Numbered from the stretch's first letter, positions 16,425 to 24,762 are shown. The stretch is 64,000 nucleotides of DNA from Halorussus sp. MSC15.2 (GCF_010747475.1 NZ_VSLZ01000006.1:172658-236657), one strand, 5' to 3'. Numbers and translations are program-made. Notes: generated from the letters alone by a model not told the origin.

Positions 16425-17834
16425 GTGTCAACGTTCGTCGTCGTCGGCGGCGACGCCGCCGGAATGTCAGCGGCCAGTAAAGCGAAACGGGACGATTCGA
16501 ATCTCGACGTCGTCGTCTTCGAACAGGGGGAGTGGGTTTCGTACGGTGCCTGTGGACTCCCATATTACATCAAAGGTGAGATTGACTCCCTCGAGAATCT
16601 CGTCTCGGTCACACCCGAAGAGTTCCGTCAGGAACGGGATATCGACCTCCGAACCGGACACGAAGTCGTCGATATCGACCCCTCGAATCGAGTCGTCACC
16701 GCACGTAGCAGTGATGGAGAGGTGAAACAGGAGTACGACCATCTACTCGTGGCGACCGGTGCGGAAGCAGTCACGCCACCCATCGACGGGTTAGACCACA
16801 CGGGCGTCTACACGCTCGGGTCGATGTCAGACGGGAAAAACCTCCGTGACTACGTGGAGCGGGCGCGTTCGGACGGCAATCTCCAGCAACCCGACCGGGG
16901 ACCTGCCTGCCAGTTCCTCGAAACGTGTAATGGGCCTGTCGGCATCGTCGGTGGTGGATACATCGGGATTGAGATGGCGGAAGCGCTCGCGGCCAACGGA
17001 TTCGAAGTCCACCTCTTCCAGCGCGGCGACCGGATTCTGAAGCAGTTCAGCGAAGCCACGAGTGAGGCAGTTCTCGACCACCTCGCCGACCGGGACGTGG
17101 CTGTCTACCTCGGGGCGGAAGTAGAGACGCTCGCGGGCGACGACCGGGTCGAAGCGGTCGTCACCGACGACGTCCGCGTCCCGGTCGAAATGGTACTCGT
17201 CGGGACGGGCGTCCGTCCGCGAACGGACCTCGCCGAGGACGCAGGCGTCCAACTAGGCGAAACGGGGGCCATCGCGACCGACGCGTACCGGGAGACGAAC
17301 CTCCCGGACGTGTACGCGGCGGGTGACTGTGCGGAGGCAGAGCACGTCGTCACCGGCGAGCCAGCGTACGTGCCCTTGGCGTTGACTGCCAACCGCCACG
17401 GCAGGGCAATCGGGCAGACTGTCGCGGGCGACCCGACTGAGGGCGGCGGTATCGCGGGGACAGCGGCGGTCAAGGCGTTCGAGATGGAGGCGGCTCGGAC
17501 CGGAATTCTGAACCACGAGGAGGCCCGTGCGGTCGGCTTCGAGCCGATGACCGAGACCATCGAGGCGGAATCCCGCGCTGGCTACTATCCTGAAGGCGGG
17601 ACCGTGGAAGTAACGCTCACCGTCGACCGGCCGTCCGGTCGCGTACTCGGTGGCAGTCTCGTCTCCGAGTACGGTGAGGGTGCTGTCTACCGGAGCCACG
17701 CGCTCGTTGGTGCAGTGACCGAAGGCACCACCGTTGAGGAACTCTCCAACTACGACCTCGCGTACGCACCACCATTTAATACGACGTGGGACCCCGTCCT
17801 GACCGCTGCGAAGGTAGTCGAAGGCCAGCGCTGA
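16425..17834 (+). CDS. CoA-disulfide reductase / NADH oxidase-like flavoprotein
   Basis: A 469-residue class-III pyridine nucleotide-disulfide oxidoreductase. FAD motif VVVGGDAAGMSAA, redox-active single Cys43 in SYGACGLPYY, NAD(P) motif GIVGGGYIGIEMAEAL, second FAD motif DVYAAGDCAE and a C-terminal dimerisation domain (VEVTLTVDRPSGRVLGGSLV). The single-Cys active site places it with CoA-disulfide reductases, NADH oxidases and NADH peroxidases, which keep low-molecular-weight thiols reduced or remove oxygen species. GTG start is supported by the TATA box spacing. It probably belongs functionally with the neighbouring redox genes. Confidence 0.88.
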   Translation: MSTFVVVGGDAAGMSAASKAKRDDSNLDVVVFEQGEWVSYGACGLPYYIKGEIDSLENLVSVTPEEFRQERDIDLRTGHEVVDIDPSNRVVTARSSDGEVKQEYDHLLVATGAEAVTPPIDGLDHTGVYTLGSMSDGKNLRDYVERARSDGNLQQPDRGPACQFLETCNGPVGIVGGGYIGIEMAEALAANGFEVHLFQRGDRILKQFSEATSEAVLDHLADRDVAVYLGAEVETLAGDDRVEAVVTDDVRVPVEMVLVGTGVRPRTDLAEDAGVQLGETGAIATDAYRETNLPDVYAAGDCAEAEHVVTGEPAYVPLALTANRHGRAIGQTVAGDPTEGGGIAGTAAVKAFEMEAARTGILNHEEARAVGFEPMTETIEAESRAGYYPEGGTVEVTLTVDRPSGRVLGGSLVSEYGEGAVYRSHALVGAVTEGTTVEELSNYDLAYAPPFNTTWDPVLTAAKVVEGQR

Positions 17835-18284
17835 ACGGTTCCACGGTAGTCGCGGAACGAGTCCCGGAACACGTGGGGCGGCTTTCGGTCGTGGTCGTCC
17901 TCTCGCTTCTGAGTGATTGCGAGTTGGTCGTTACGCTAGGGCCTGGTTCGAGGGGTTCTTCGAGTACCCCTCAGGGCGTGAAAAACTCACGGTGGTCGCT
18001 CCGTCGTGGATTCCGTGCAGAGTAGGATTTTTCGACTCAAGCGAGGGGAGCGCGACTTTCGCTATTCCCTCTCAGAGTGCCTCGATTAGATGAGAAGTTC
18101 CGTTCTCACTCCACACCGTAGAACTAGCAGGGAGGCGGGCCGAGCTACCCTCCTACCAGATGGATAGCGCTAGTCCGCGTCTCGACAATACAGATACTGC
18201 CAACTGGACCTGTGGTACGAAGAGGGAAGGAATGGCAGAAGGTTCGTCAGATTGAATCTTGCTCAGAAGCTTCAAAAGATTCCT
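17835..18284. other. Non-coding stretch with one hairpin
   Basis: No supported gene. A perfect 7-base stem (GAGGGGT at 17950-17956 and ACCCCTC at 17966-17972) with a 9-base loop lies near the left end. It could be a terminator after the flavoprotein gene or the subterminal hairpin of a lost IS200/IS605-type element; I cannot tell which. Confidence 0.4.
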
Positions 18285-18916
18285 ATGCATCTCGTCCTCG
18301 ATTACGGCGGTGTCATCGTCGAGCACGACGCCGAACGCGAACAAGCCCACATCCTAGGCGTTGATTCTGAAACCGAACCCTATCCTAGATGGCTCGCCTA
18401 CTTCGCATTCCGTGACGGCTTCGTCCAGCGCACAGCGGAATACGTCGAACTCCTCTCGACGCTCACCGGGGCATCCCACGATGCGTGTCGTGAATATCTC
18501 GAGAAGACGTGGCTCGACCCCGAGCTTCCCGAGAAACACGTAGACGTCCTCCGAGACCTCGCAGACGACCACACGCTCGTCCTCTTCGGCAACATGGTTC
18601 GCCCGTGGATTGAGACGGTTCTCTCGGAGTACGGGGTCCGGGAGTGCTTCGATAATCTCGTTGTCTCCTCGGACTTGCGGCGGCCGAAATCCCATCCAAA
18701 AGGGTACTTCGAGTGCCTTCCGAGGGCGACGAATCAGTCGCCTTCGTCTGCGACGAGTGCAACGAGGACCTCATGATGGGCGAAACTCTCGGGATGACGT
18801 CGGTGTAAATCGAAAGCGACGAGGAGACGCCGTACAGAGAACCCGACGTTCGGCTTTCGACGTTCGGTAATCTTCCAGACATCCTCTCTACGGACGGCCC
18901 GGCGCCCGTTCGATAA
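18285..18916 (+). pseudogene. HAD-superfamily hydrolase, frameshift plus stop
   Basis: ATG 18285 begins MHLVLDYGGVIVEHDAERE, the HAD motif I loop (DYGGV), followed by the helical cap (ELLSTLTGASHDACREYLEK) and motif II (HTLVLFGNM). The frame breaks near 18722 (YFECLP); one base over it continues EGDESVAFVCDECNEDLMMG, ETLGMTSV, then TAA at about 18808 and IESDEETPYREPDVRLSTFG to TAA 18914-18916. Two lesions make a working enzyme unlikely. HAD hydrolases of this sort are phosphatases or dehalogenases; the substrate cannot be inferred. Confidence 0.65.
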
Positions 18917-19166
18917 TTCGTCGGCCAAGTTTACCGACATCTGCCGGTAACGCGCTGGTCAATCCGCTCTCCGCCTTCAGCACGGCCAAGTCAGGCTGCT
19001 CGAACCGGAAGATTCCGCCTGCTACGTTCGCACGTCTCTGCGCCTCCGAGTGAACACCCCTCGAACTGTGAACGCCCACGCCGAATCCGGGGATTATCAC
19101 CAGAAACTCCCCGTCATTTTTATATCCATCAAATTTTTATATGAAATAACATTATATTTGGCGCGG

Positions 19167-20462
19167 ATGTTACAGAAGTTTGTTAACTCCGATTTTCGTG
19201 GACTCTTCAACAACGGAGTCTTCATGCGGTTGTTCTTCGGCCGGGTCGTTACGGACGTCGGGGATAGTTTGTATTTCATCGGGTCAATGTGGATGGTGTT
19301 GGAATTAACAGGTTCGCCGTTCTACACGGGAGTGGCCGCCGCGCTAATGCGGATACCGGACATCCTCACCGTATTCATCGGGCCGCTCGTGGATCGCTGG
19401 CGGTTGCGTCGAATCCTGTTGAGCACACAACTCATCAACGGTGTCGCCGTACTGCTCGTTCCGCTCGCAGCGCTAACGGGCCACCTCTCAGTGTGGCTAG
19501 TCCTGTTTCTCATCCCGCTGCTAAAGCTCATCAACGGATTCGTTTATCCTGCTCAGAACGCGGCGCTCCCTCGACTCGTTGAAGAGGACGAACTCACGCG
19601 GGCGAACTCGCTTTTTTCGACGTCCTTGCGAACGGTCGATATGATCGCCAACGCAATCGCTGGCGCACTTATCGCAATCATCGGCGCAGTCGCTCTCTTC
19701 GTCGTCAACTCCGTCACGTTCGCCGTTGCAGCGATTATATTTGTCGGCGTCACCGTTCCGAAGACGACCCGAAAAGACGACGTCGAAACCGAAGACGCGA
19801 CGGACAATGGAGATGCAGACAAGGGTGGATATCTCGTCGAACTCAGGGAGGGGATTGACTACGTTCGTGGGTCGGCACTTCCAGCGGTGCTCTTCGGGAT
19901 GATGGTAAACAACCTGGCCGCTGTCGCAGTGACCGCAATTCTGCCAGCGTTTGCCGATTCTATCGGCGGACCGGCGGTGTATGGCCTGTTGGTCGCAGCG
20001 ATAGGTGCCGGGGGCCTTGTCGGGGCGGCCAGTGCGTTTCTCGTCGAAGATTTGCCGTTCGGCTGGCTAGCGGCCGTAGCACACTTCTCATCAGGAGCGT
20101 TAATCTTCGTGGCGATCGCCGTGCCCGGGGTGTGGGCTACCGCACTACTGGTATTTATCGCCACGATTCCGACCGGCATGTGCAACGTACTGTTCTTTTC
20201 GATGGTCCAGTCGACAGTCGACAATACGCTACTCGGTCGCGTCACGTCACTCGTCAGTGGTACTCTTTCGATGATGGCACCTGCTGGTGGATTGCTCGGT
20301 GGAGCCCTCGGTAGCGCGGTCGGCAGCGTGACGGCACTGTATGGAGTCAGCATCACCATTGGACTCATCGGCATCTACTATCTCCTTCATCCGCAGCTCA
20401 ACGACCTCTCGCCAGTCACCGAAATTAACGAGACGCAACTTGGGTTGAAACAACCCGATTAG
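19167..20462 (+). CDS. MFS transporter (drug/siderophore-exporter type)
   Basis: A 431-residue, 10-12-helix major facilitator. The motif-A-like loop IGPLVDRWRLRRILL lies between helices 2 and 3, and the central acidic loop (KTTRKDDVETEDATDNGDAD) separates the two six-helix halves. N-terminal GRVVTDVGDSLYFIGSMWMV matches the MFS_3 exporters (enterobactin or macrolide efflux type). ATG 19167 is chosen because the membrane domain begins there and an AT-rich promoter region with TTTTTATAT precedes it. It could export the product of the peptide-modification genes downstream; that link is inference. Confidence 0.85.
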   Translation: MLQKFVNSDFRGLFNNGVFMRLFFGRVVTDVGDSLYFIGSMWMVLELTGSPFYTGVAAALMRIPDILTVFIGPLVDRWRLRRILLSTQLINGVAVLLVPLAALTGHLSVWLVLFLIPLLKLINGFVYPAQNAALPRLVEEDELTRANSLFSTSLRTVDMIANAIAGALIAIIGAVALFVVNSVTFAVAAIIFVGVTVPKTTRKDDVETEDATDNGDADKGGYLVELREGIDYVRGSALPAVLFGMMVNNLAAVAVTAILPAFADSIGGPAVYGLLVAAIGAGGLVGAASAFLVEDLPFGWLAAVAHFSSGALIFVAIAVPGVWATALLVFIATIPTGMCNVLFFSMVQSTVDNTLLGRVTSLVSGTLSMMAPAGGLLGGALGSAVGSVTALYGVSITIGLIGIYYLLHPQLNDLSPVTEINETQLGLKQPD

Positions 20463-20638
20463 CCTCCAGCCGTGTCGTAGAAGAGAGTTGTAATCTCGCC
20501 CGAGGTGCGGTCCTCGTACTGCTGGCTCCGAAGACGGTCGAAATTTTCAGGAGCGAGCGTCAGACGTTCGTCGACCCGGTTGGGGTCCGGGGGAACGTTC
20601 CAAAACGACCATTTCGAGGCACCACCTCCGGACCGAAG
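20459..20638 (-). pseudogene. C-terminal fragment of an unrecognised protein
   Basis: The minus strand encodes a protein-like run without a start codon: GGGASKWSFWNVPPDPNRVD, ERLTLAPENFDRLRSQQYED, TSGEITTLFYDTAGG, stop TTA complement at 20459-20461 overlapping the MFS stop. A TAG at 20639-20641 closes the frame upstream. The texture is coding, but I do not recognise the family. Confidence 0.4.
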
Positions 20639-20669
20639 CTACCACGGACGACAGTATCGTCGGTTGCTG

Positions 20670-21239
20670 CTACGATTCTTCCTCCCACTCTCGGCGAAGT
20701 AACCCGTACTGAATCTCGTCTCGATACTCGCCGTCGACGAACTCCGATTCGCGTTTCCGTCCTTCTTCGGTGAACCCGAATATTTCGGCGAGACGCTGGA
20801 TTGGGACGTTGTGGTCGTAGGTTTCCATGTACACTCCGTGTGGATTGAACGTCCGGAAAACGTAATCGAGCAGCAGTTCTAGGCATTCTTTGGCGTAGCC
20901 CTGGTTGTGTTGCTCGGGCAGGAACCACCCCTGGAGTTCCGGGCGAGTCGCGTTGACGTTTACCACGTCGGCTGCGCCGATGGGCGTCACTTCGTCCGCC
21001 GAGGGATAACCGGATTCCGCGTCGTCGTGATCGAGACAGACGAGGAAGTTAGCATTGTTCTGGTTTTCGATGTGCCCTTCGAGCACTTCTTCCATCTGCT
21101 GGCGATTGCGGTGCATGGAGATGCCGAGTGGATAGCGAAGTTCCGGATTGGCGTGGGCCAGTTGGAGGAACTCGGCATCTTCACGCTCGACTGTCCGCAA
21201 CGAGATTCGCTCACCGTTCTCGACGAGTTGACCTGGCAT
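20670..21239 (-). CDS. GNAT acetyltransferase (RimJ/RimL type)
   Basis: A 189-residue GNAT-fold enzyme: ERISLRTVEREDAEFLQLAH at the N-terminus, substrate strands TPIGAADVVNVNATRPELQG, acetyl-CoA loop NQGYAKECLELLLDYVF (Q/RxxGxG/A position), and VPIQRLAEIFGFTEEGRKRE at the C-terminus. RimJ/RimL relatives N-acetylate proteins or small amines using acetyl-CoA. It is transcribed divergently from the radical SAM operon across an AT-rich 124-base spacer that holds promoters for both (minus-strand TATA around 21263-21273, 28 bases before this start). It is a candidate tailoring enzyme for the peptide cluster. Confidence 0.88.
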   Translation of the reverse strand: MPGQLVENGERISLRTVEREDAEFLQLAHANPELRYPLGISMHRNRQQMEEVLEGHIENQNNANFLVCLDHDDAESGYPSADEVTPIGAADVVNVNATRPELQGWFLPEQHNQGYAKECLELLLDYVFRTFNPHGVYMETYDHNVPIQRLAEIFGFTEEGRKRESEFVDGEYRDEIQYGLLRREWEEES

Positions 21240-21259
21240 AAATCCGAACTTGTATACAT

Positions 21260-21335
21260 TACATAAATACTTTTCTTCTACAGTAATTACTTACTAAGTT
21301 ATGAATTATATTAGTATACATAATATTTAAGGTGC
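21260..21335. promoter_or_regulatory. Divergent AT-rich promoter region
   Basis: On the minus strand a TATTTATG box lies about 28 bases before the GNAT start. On the plus strand TAATATTTAA (about 21320-21329) lies 35-44 bases before ATG 21364. The region is far richer in A+T than its surroundings. Confidence 0.5.
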
Positions 21336-21363
21336 ATGCTACCATTTGACAATCCGAGTCCCT

Positions 21364-21543
21364 ATGAAAACGGTCAAATCGACGCTCTTGGAGCGAACGG
21401 ACAAAGTCCTGTCCCGCCAGCCAAGGACGGAGGCCAACGAAACATTCGACGTAAGAGCGAACCAACCGCTTCGAGGTGGTTACGTGACCGGGATTCAGTC
21501 TCGAACCACCGATACTGTCAATCGTCGAACGGTGACAGCATGA
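21364..21543 (+). CDS. 59-residue ORF coupled to the radical SAM gene
   Basis: Begins MKTVKSTLLERTDKVLSRQP and ends with TGA 21541-21543, which overlaps the radical SAM start as ATGA, a strong sign of a real coupled gene. The protein is basic (many Arg/Lys) with a Thr/Arg-rich C-terminus (SRTTDTVNRRTVTA) and GGYVTG in the middle. No domain is recognised. It could be a precursor peptide, a peptide-binding chaperone or just a leader cistron. The longer radical SAM frame from 21336 is an alternative that would make this ORF a shadow, but it has no conserved content before MTILVEP. Confidence 0.5.
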   Translation: MKTVKSTLLERTDKVLSRQPRTEANETFDVRANQPLRGGYVTGIQSRTTDTVNRRTVTA

Positions 21544-22865
21544 CGATTCTCGTCGAGCCAAATACCGGGTGTAACCTCGGTTGTACGTACTGTTACGAGG
21601 AACCGGATCGACAACACTCCCAGGCGGACATCGACGCGGAGTACGACATTGAGAAGATAATGGACCGTCTGGAACAGTTCAGTGAGAAGTACTCCGAGGT
21701 CCCGTCGCTGTTCGGTGGCGAGCCGCTGTTGATGCGGAACGAGCACATCGAGCGGATCTTCGAGTGGATCCATGAGGAGTACGACCTCGAGGGGACCGGC
21801 CGATACACTCGGATCCAGACCAACGGGACCCTCATCGAAGACGAACACATCGAGATGTTCGAGAAGTACAGGGTCAACGTCGGAATCTCCTGTGACGGGC
21901 CTCCCGCCCTCAACGATCTTCGCTTGGCGCGTTCCGAGGTGGACGGCGAAATGCGTGACGTCACTGAGACGATGACTGAGCGGACCCTCGACGCAATCGA
22001 TCGTCTCAAGAAGACCGACGTATCCGTCGGCATTATTACCGTTCTCACCACGCAAAACGCCGGTACCGACGAGAAGCTCGAACAACTCCTCGACTGGATG
22101 GACGACCTCACACAGCACGGCATCTACGGCCACTTCAATCCTGCAATCCCCTACGAGGACATCCAGGAGGACCAGTCGCTGAGTCCCGAGCGACTCAAGG
22201 AGGTGTTCCTCCAGAGCTGGGAGTGGTTCAAGGCTGAACCCTACCACCAGTGGAGTCCGATGACCAATTACCTGAACAATCTGCTCGGCAACCACCTCAA
22301 ATACTGCATAAACGACAAATGCGACCCGTTCAACGCGGCCGGTGCGAAGGTCATCAAGGGGGACGGAGGAACGAGCGGTTGCGGGAAGACGTGGGCGAGT
22401 GTCGGTGACGGGAGCGCGTTCCTGCAGGGCGATTCGATCGGCAACGAGTACAACAACACCGAAGAGCGCTACGAGATGCTCAAACAGGTCCCGGGTGCCC
22501 ACACCGAGGGAGAAGAAGACCAAGGAGGGTGCAAGGGCTGTCGGTACTGGAACGTCTGTACCGGCGGCTGTCCGGCGGCGGGAATGGATTACGACTACCG
22601 GAACCGGACGAGAGATTGTGAGGCGAAGTACGCCCTCTATAACCAGATCGAAGAAGACGTGCGCGCAATGTTCCCCGGTATCAGGTTGATTACCGACGCC
22701 CCGTGGGACGCCCCCCTAGCCGACTTGACCATCACCAACGACGTCGACATCATGCCGTTCGCCGGGATGCACCACAGCCAGGCGGAAGATCCGAACGTGG
22801 TTGGCGGCTCTCACGACGCTCCCAGCGTTGAGGAGATCGCCTACCGGGAGAACGGGGAGAAATGA
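21540..22865 (+). CDS. Radical SAM/SPASM peptide-modifying enzyme
   Basis: A 441-residue protein. The radical SAM cluster motif CNLGCTYC is at Cys11, 15 and 18, followed by SLFGGEPLL (the GGEP SAM-binding strand) and RIQTNGTL. The C-terminal SPASM domain carries Cys281 (CGKTW) and CKGCRYWNVCTGGC (Cys331, 334, 340, 344), with Cys360, ligands for two auxiliary 4Fe-4S clusters. SPASM proteins of this size usually install crosslinks or thioethers in ribosomal peptides (RiPPs) or activate sulfatases. The start at 21540 overlaps the upstream ORF. Many GATC sites (about 17 to 23745) mark foreign codon usage. Confidence 0.88.
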   Translation: MTILVEPNTGCNLGCTYCYEEPDRQHSQADIDAEYDIEKIMDRLEQFSEKYSEVPSLFGGEPLLMRNEHIERIFEWIHEEYDLEGTGRYTRIQTNGTLIEDEHIEMFEKYRVNVGISCDGPPALNDLRLARSEVDGEMRDVTETMTERTLDAIDRLKKTDVSVGIITVLTTQNAGTDEKLEQLLDWMDDLTQHGIYGHFNPAIPYEDIQEDQSLSPERLKEVFLQSWEWFKAEPYHQWSPMTNYLNNLLGNHLKYCINDKCDPFNAAGAKVIKGDGGTSGCGKTWASVGDGSAFLQGDSIGNEYNNTEERYEMLKQVPGAHTEGEEDQGGCKGCRYWNVCTGGCPAAGMDYDYRNRTRDCEAKYALYNQIEEDVRAMFPGIRLITDAPWDAPLADLTITNDVDIMPFAGMHHSQAEDPNVVGGSHDAPSVEEIAYRENGEK

Positions 22866-22914
22866 CGTCAATCACCAGCGACCGTGCCCGAATCCGAGGT
22901 TCTAATCGTTCACC

Positions 22915-23745
22915 ATGATGCTCGATCCCTCCCGAGACGAACCGGACGTTTCGCTTGACCTCCCAGAGGTCTCCAAACATAACTGGAAGGAACTGGAAAT
23001 CCGTGATGTCTGGGACGATCCGCTCGAATCGTTCGTTGAGGGTCGACGCGAGGTCGCCCAACGAGCGCTCCTGGACGAAGACCACCCACGGAAAACCCTC
23101 CGCCGACTCGTTCCGACGGAACGGGCGTCGGACATCGTCGCGGACATGAGCGACGAGATCGACGTCGCACGAGCAGTGGACGACGACGATACGACCCTCG
23201 TATTGACGTCTCCAGATTGCCCCGCCAACCCAGAAACGCTCCTGGACGGGGACGTCAGTCCCATCGACCAAATGAAATATCGGGGCGTTCCGGACTGCTG
23301 TGCGACTGCCTACACCCAACACCGGGCGAGCGGACAGCACGATCCCATCGTAGCGATTGCCCGGAATACGCCGAGTACAGAAGAACGTGGCGGCGAGCTC
23401 GTCGTCGAAGATCCTCACCCGATTCTCAATCCGATCTGGGCCTACCAGGGATGGAGTTTCGTCGACTTCTACCCGTGTTCATTCGAGTGTAATCGCGCAC
23501 GCGAGTTCGCCAGTGAAACCGGGCGGCTATTCCGGGAAATCGGAAGGGGCGAGGCCGCGGAAGCCGCCTACGAGTTTCTCACCGAACCCACCTACTGGTC
23601 CGGGTATCACGGCCTCGCCCACGTCAAGAATAGTTGGTGCATCGGCGAGTACAACACCGACGATTACTGGAAAGAAGAGGTCGTCCGATTCAACGGATAC
23701 CACGACGAAGTCGGTGACGTCTCCTCGATCGACTTCAACAGCTGA
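22915..23745 (+). CDS. DUF483-like Cys-containing protein
   Basis: A 276-residue protein following the radical SAM gene after 49 bases on the same strand. The core KYRGVPDCCATAY (Cys128, Cys129), and later DFYPCSFECNRAREFA (Cys188, Cys192), recall the GxPxCC and PCxxxCxxA motifs of archaeal DUF483 proteins. The Cys set may bind a metal or cluster. The C-terminal part (YWSGYHGLAHVKNSWCIGEY) is aromatic-rich. No catalytic function is known. Operon position and shared GATC-rich codon usage suggest it works with the radical SAM enzyme. Confidence 0.7.
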   Translation: MMLDPSRDEPDVSLDLPEVSKHNWKELEIRDVWDDPLESFVEGRREVAQRALLDEDHPRKTLRRLVPTERASDIVADMSDEIDVARAVDDDDTTLVLTSPDCPANPETLLDGDVSPIDQMKYRGVPDCCATAYTQHRASGQHDPIVAIARNTPSTEERGGELVVEDPHPILNPIWAYQGWSFVDFYPCSFECNRAREFASETGRLFREIGRGEAAEAAYEFLTEPTYWSGYHGLAHVKNSWCIGEYNTDDYWKEEVVRFNGYHDEVGDVSSIDFNS

Positions 23746-23789
23746 CCGATTGGTCACGGTCACCCCTGGACCCCATTATGGGATGCATT

Positions 23790-23830
23790 AATAATATAAA
23801 AAATTTATTTAATATAAGGATTTATTAGAA
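23790..23830 (+). promoter_or_regulatory. Promoter of the 34-residue peptide gene
   Basis: An almost pure A+T stretch with TTTAATATAAGG (about 23809-23820), 35-45 bases before ATG 23854. It separates the small gene from the DUF483-like gene, giving it its own transcription unit. Confidence 0.5.
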
Positions 23831-23853
23831 AGGAATCCATATCGTGAGACGGC

Positions 23854-23958
23854 ATGTCAATGCTACAAGACAGCGCCTTCGACGAGACGTACAGTGAAGA
23901 GACCGACTTTGAGCCCATGGAAGCGCAATACACTAACATCGAAGACGAACCGAAGTAG
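23854..23958 (+). CDS. 34-residue acidic peptide, candidate RiPP precursor
   Basis: ATG 23854 to TAG 23956-23958. The N-terminus is MSMLQDSAFDETYSEETDFE and the C-terminus ends YTNIEDEPK. It is strongly acidic, has no Cys, and has Phe and Tyr spaced at 7-10-residue intervals (Phe9, Tyr13, Phe19, Tyr26), plausible radical SAM crosslink sites. It is bracketed by its own TATA-rich promoter and an 8-base-pair hairpin directly after the stop (23960-23978), so it looks like an independently transcribed gene. It lies 109 bases after the DUF483-like gene. Its role as substrate is inference. Confidence 0.55.
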   Translation: MSMLQDSAFDETYSEETDFEPMEAQYTNIEDEPK

Positions 23959-23959
23959 T

Positions 23960-23978
23960 CGGAATCCGCTGGATTCCG
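23960..23978 (+). terminator. Hairpin after the peptide gene
   Basis: CGGAATCC GCT GGATTCCG, a perfect 8-base-pair stem with a 3-base loop, two bases after the peptide stop codon. A T-rich stretch (AATTTTTGT) follows about 20 bases on. The placement fits a transcription end or an mRNA-stabilising structure. Confidence 0.5.
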
Positions 23979-24140
23979 TTCATAAGTTACCAAATTTTTG
24001 TATTAGGTTCTGGAGTAAACTCCTGGCCCATTGTATCAAATTATAGTTATTAATGATAACTAAAAGAAAATGGTGGTGAAAACACAGTCAGTAGGGAATG
24101 GAAAGAATCGGGCGTGTTTAGAGGGTCGAGATTATGGGGT

Positions 24141-24262
24141 CTAGCGGCTAAGCGATACTTCGATATTTTTAACGGCAGCTTTGAGGGCGAGCTCACGGAA
24201 CTGGCAGAACCAGGCTCGCACTCAGAGCGTGTCGCCGAATCGGTGTTTCACCGAACGAAGAA
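24141..24262 (-). pseudogene. Transposase C-terminal remnant
   Basis: The minus strand reads KHRFGDTL, TGA in place of an expected Trp, VRAWFCQFRELALKAAVKNI and EVSLSR, stop. The WFxQFRELxLKxAVxNIE pattern is the C-terminal end of ISH-type (IS5/IS4-group) haloarchaeal transposases. The catalytic part is missing, so the fragment is dead. It abuts a hydrolase fragment. Confidence 0.5.
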
Positions 24263-24284
24263 CTGACTGAACGACGGACCTGCG

Positions 24285-24497
24285 GTGATAGGTTTCGTCC
24301 TCAAGTTCTCCTCTATCGCTCCCCCGACGCTCATCCACTACGGTGAACACGAGAAGTCGATAATCAGCCGCCACGCTCCGACGCTAGCTGGCCAAATCCC
24401 CAACTTGACCCTGCAGGAAGTCCCAAATGCTGGCCATGCTTCGCCGTGGGATAACCCCGAATTCTTCAACGACGTCCCTCCCAAACCCTCGGAGTAG
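24285..24497 (+). pseudogene. Alpha/beta-hydrolase C-terminal fragment
   Basis: Encodes PPTLIHYGEHEKSIISRHAP, then GQIPNLTLQEVPNAGHASPW and DNPEFFND. This is the last strand-helix pair of an alpha/beta hydrolase with the acid-loop region (HYGEHE) and the catalytic His in NAGHASPWDNPEFF. The nucleophile elbow and the N-terminal two thirds are absent. The IS remnant directly upstream probably marks the deletion junction. Confidence 0.6.
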
Positions 24498-24576
24498 CGC
24501 CTCCGCAGAGTGTGCAACAATTCCGTTAGACGACGGCCACCACGTTTTCGGGTACCCGGGCGAAAACGCAGAGATA

Positions 24577-24762
24577 ATGGGCCTGATGCACAAGCTCCGG
24601 CGGCTACTCGGACTCGTCGAGGGTCACGAGGACAAGATAGCGAAGCAGGTCAGCAAGCGAACCAGCGTAAGCGAAGAGAAGGCCAAACGAGGAATCGAGA
24701 AGGTCCAAGAGAGGGTCGGCGAAGACTCGAACAACGACGTCGGAGACCCAAACCGTAGCTGA
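24577..24762 (+). CDS. Small basic-acidic helical protein
   Basis: A 61-residue ORF from ATG 24577: GLMHKLRRLLGLVEGHEDKI, AKQVSKRTSVSEEKAKRGIE, KVQERVGEDSNNDVGDPNRS. It is predicted helical and highly charged with an acidic halophilic tail. The family is not recognised. An alternative start is Met4. It lies after two gene fragments, so it may itself be a relic. Confidence 0.4.
   Translation: MGLMHKLRRLLGLVEGHEDKIAKQVSKRTSVSEEKAKRGIEKVQERVGEDSNNDVGDPNRS

Noticed and set aside
17950..17972. tRNA or structured RNA around the hairpin
   Set aside because: Only one short stem; no cloverleaf, no T-loop and no A/B-box-like elements. No tRNA was found anywhere in the window by eye.
21495..22523. A 342-codon minus-strand frame across the radical SAM gene
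   Set aside because: Shadow of a GC-skewed coding strand. The plus strand carries the CxxxCxxC and SPASM motifs.
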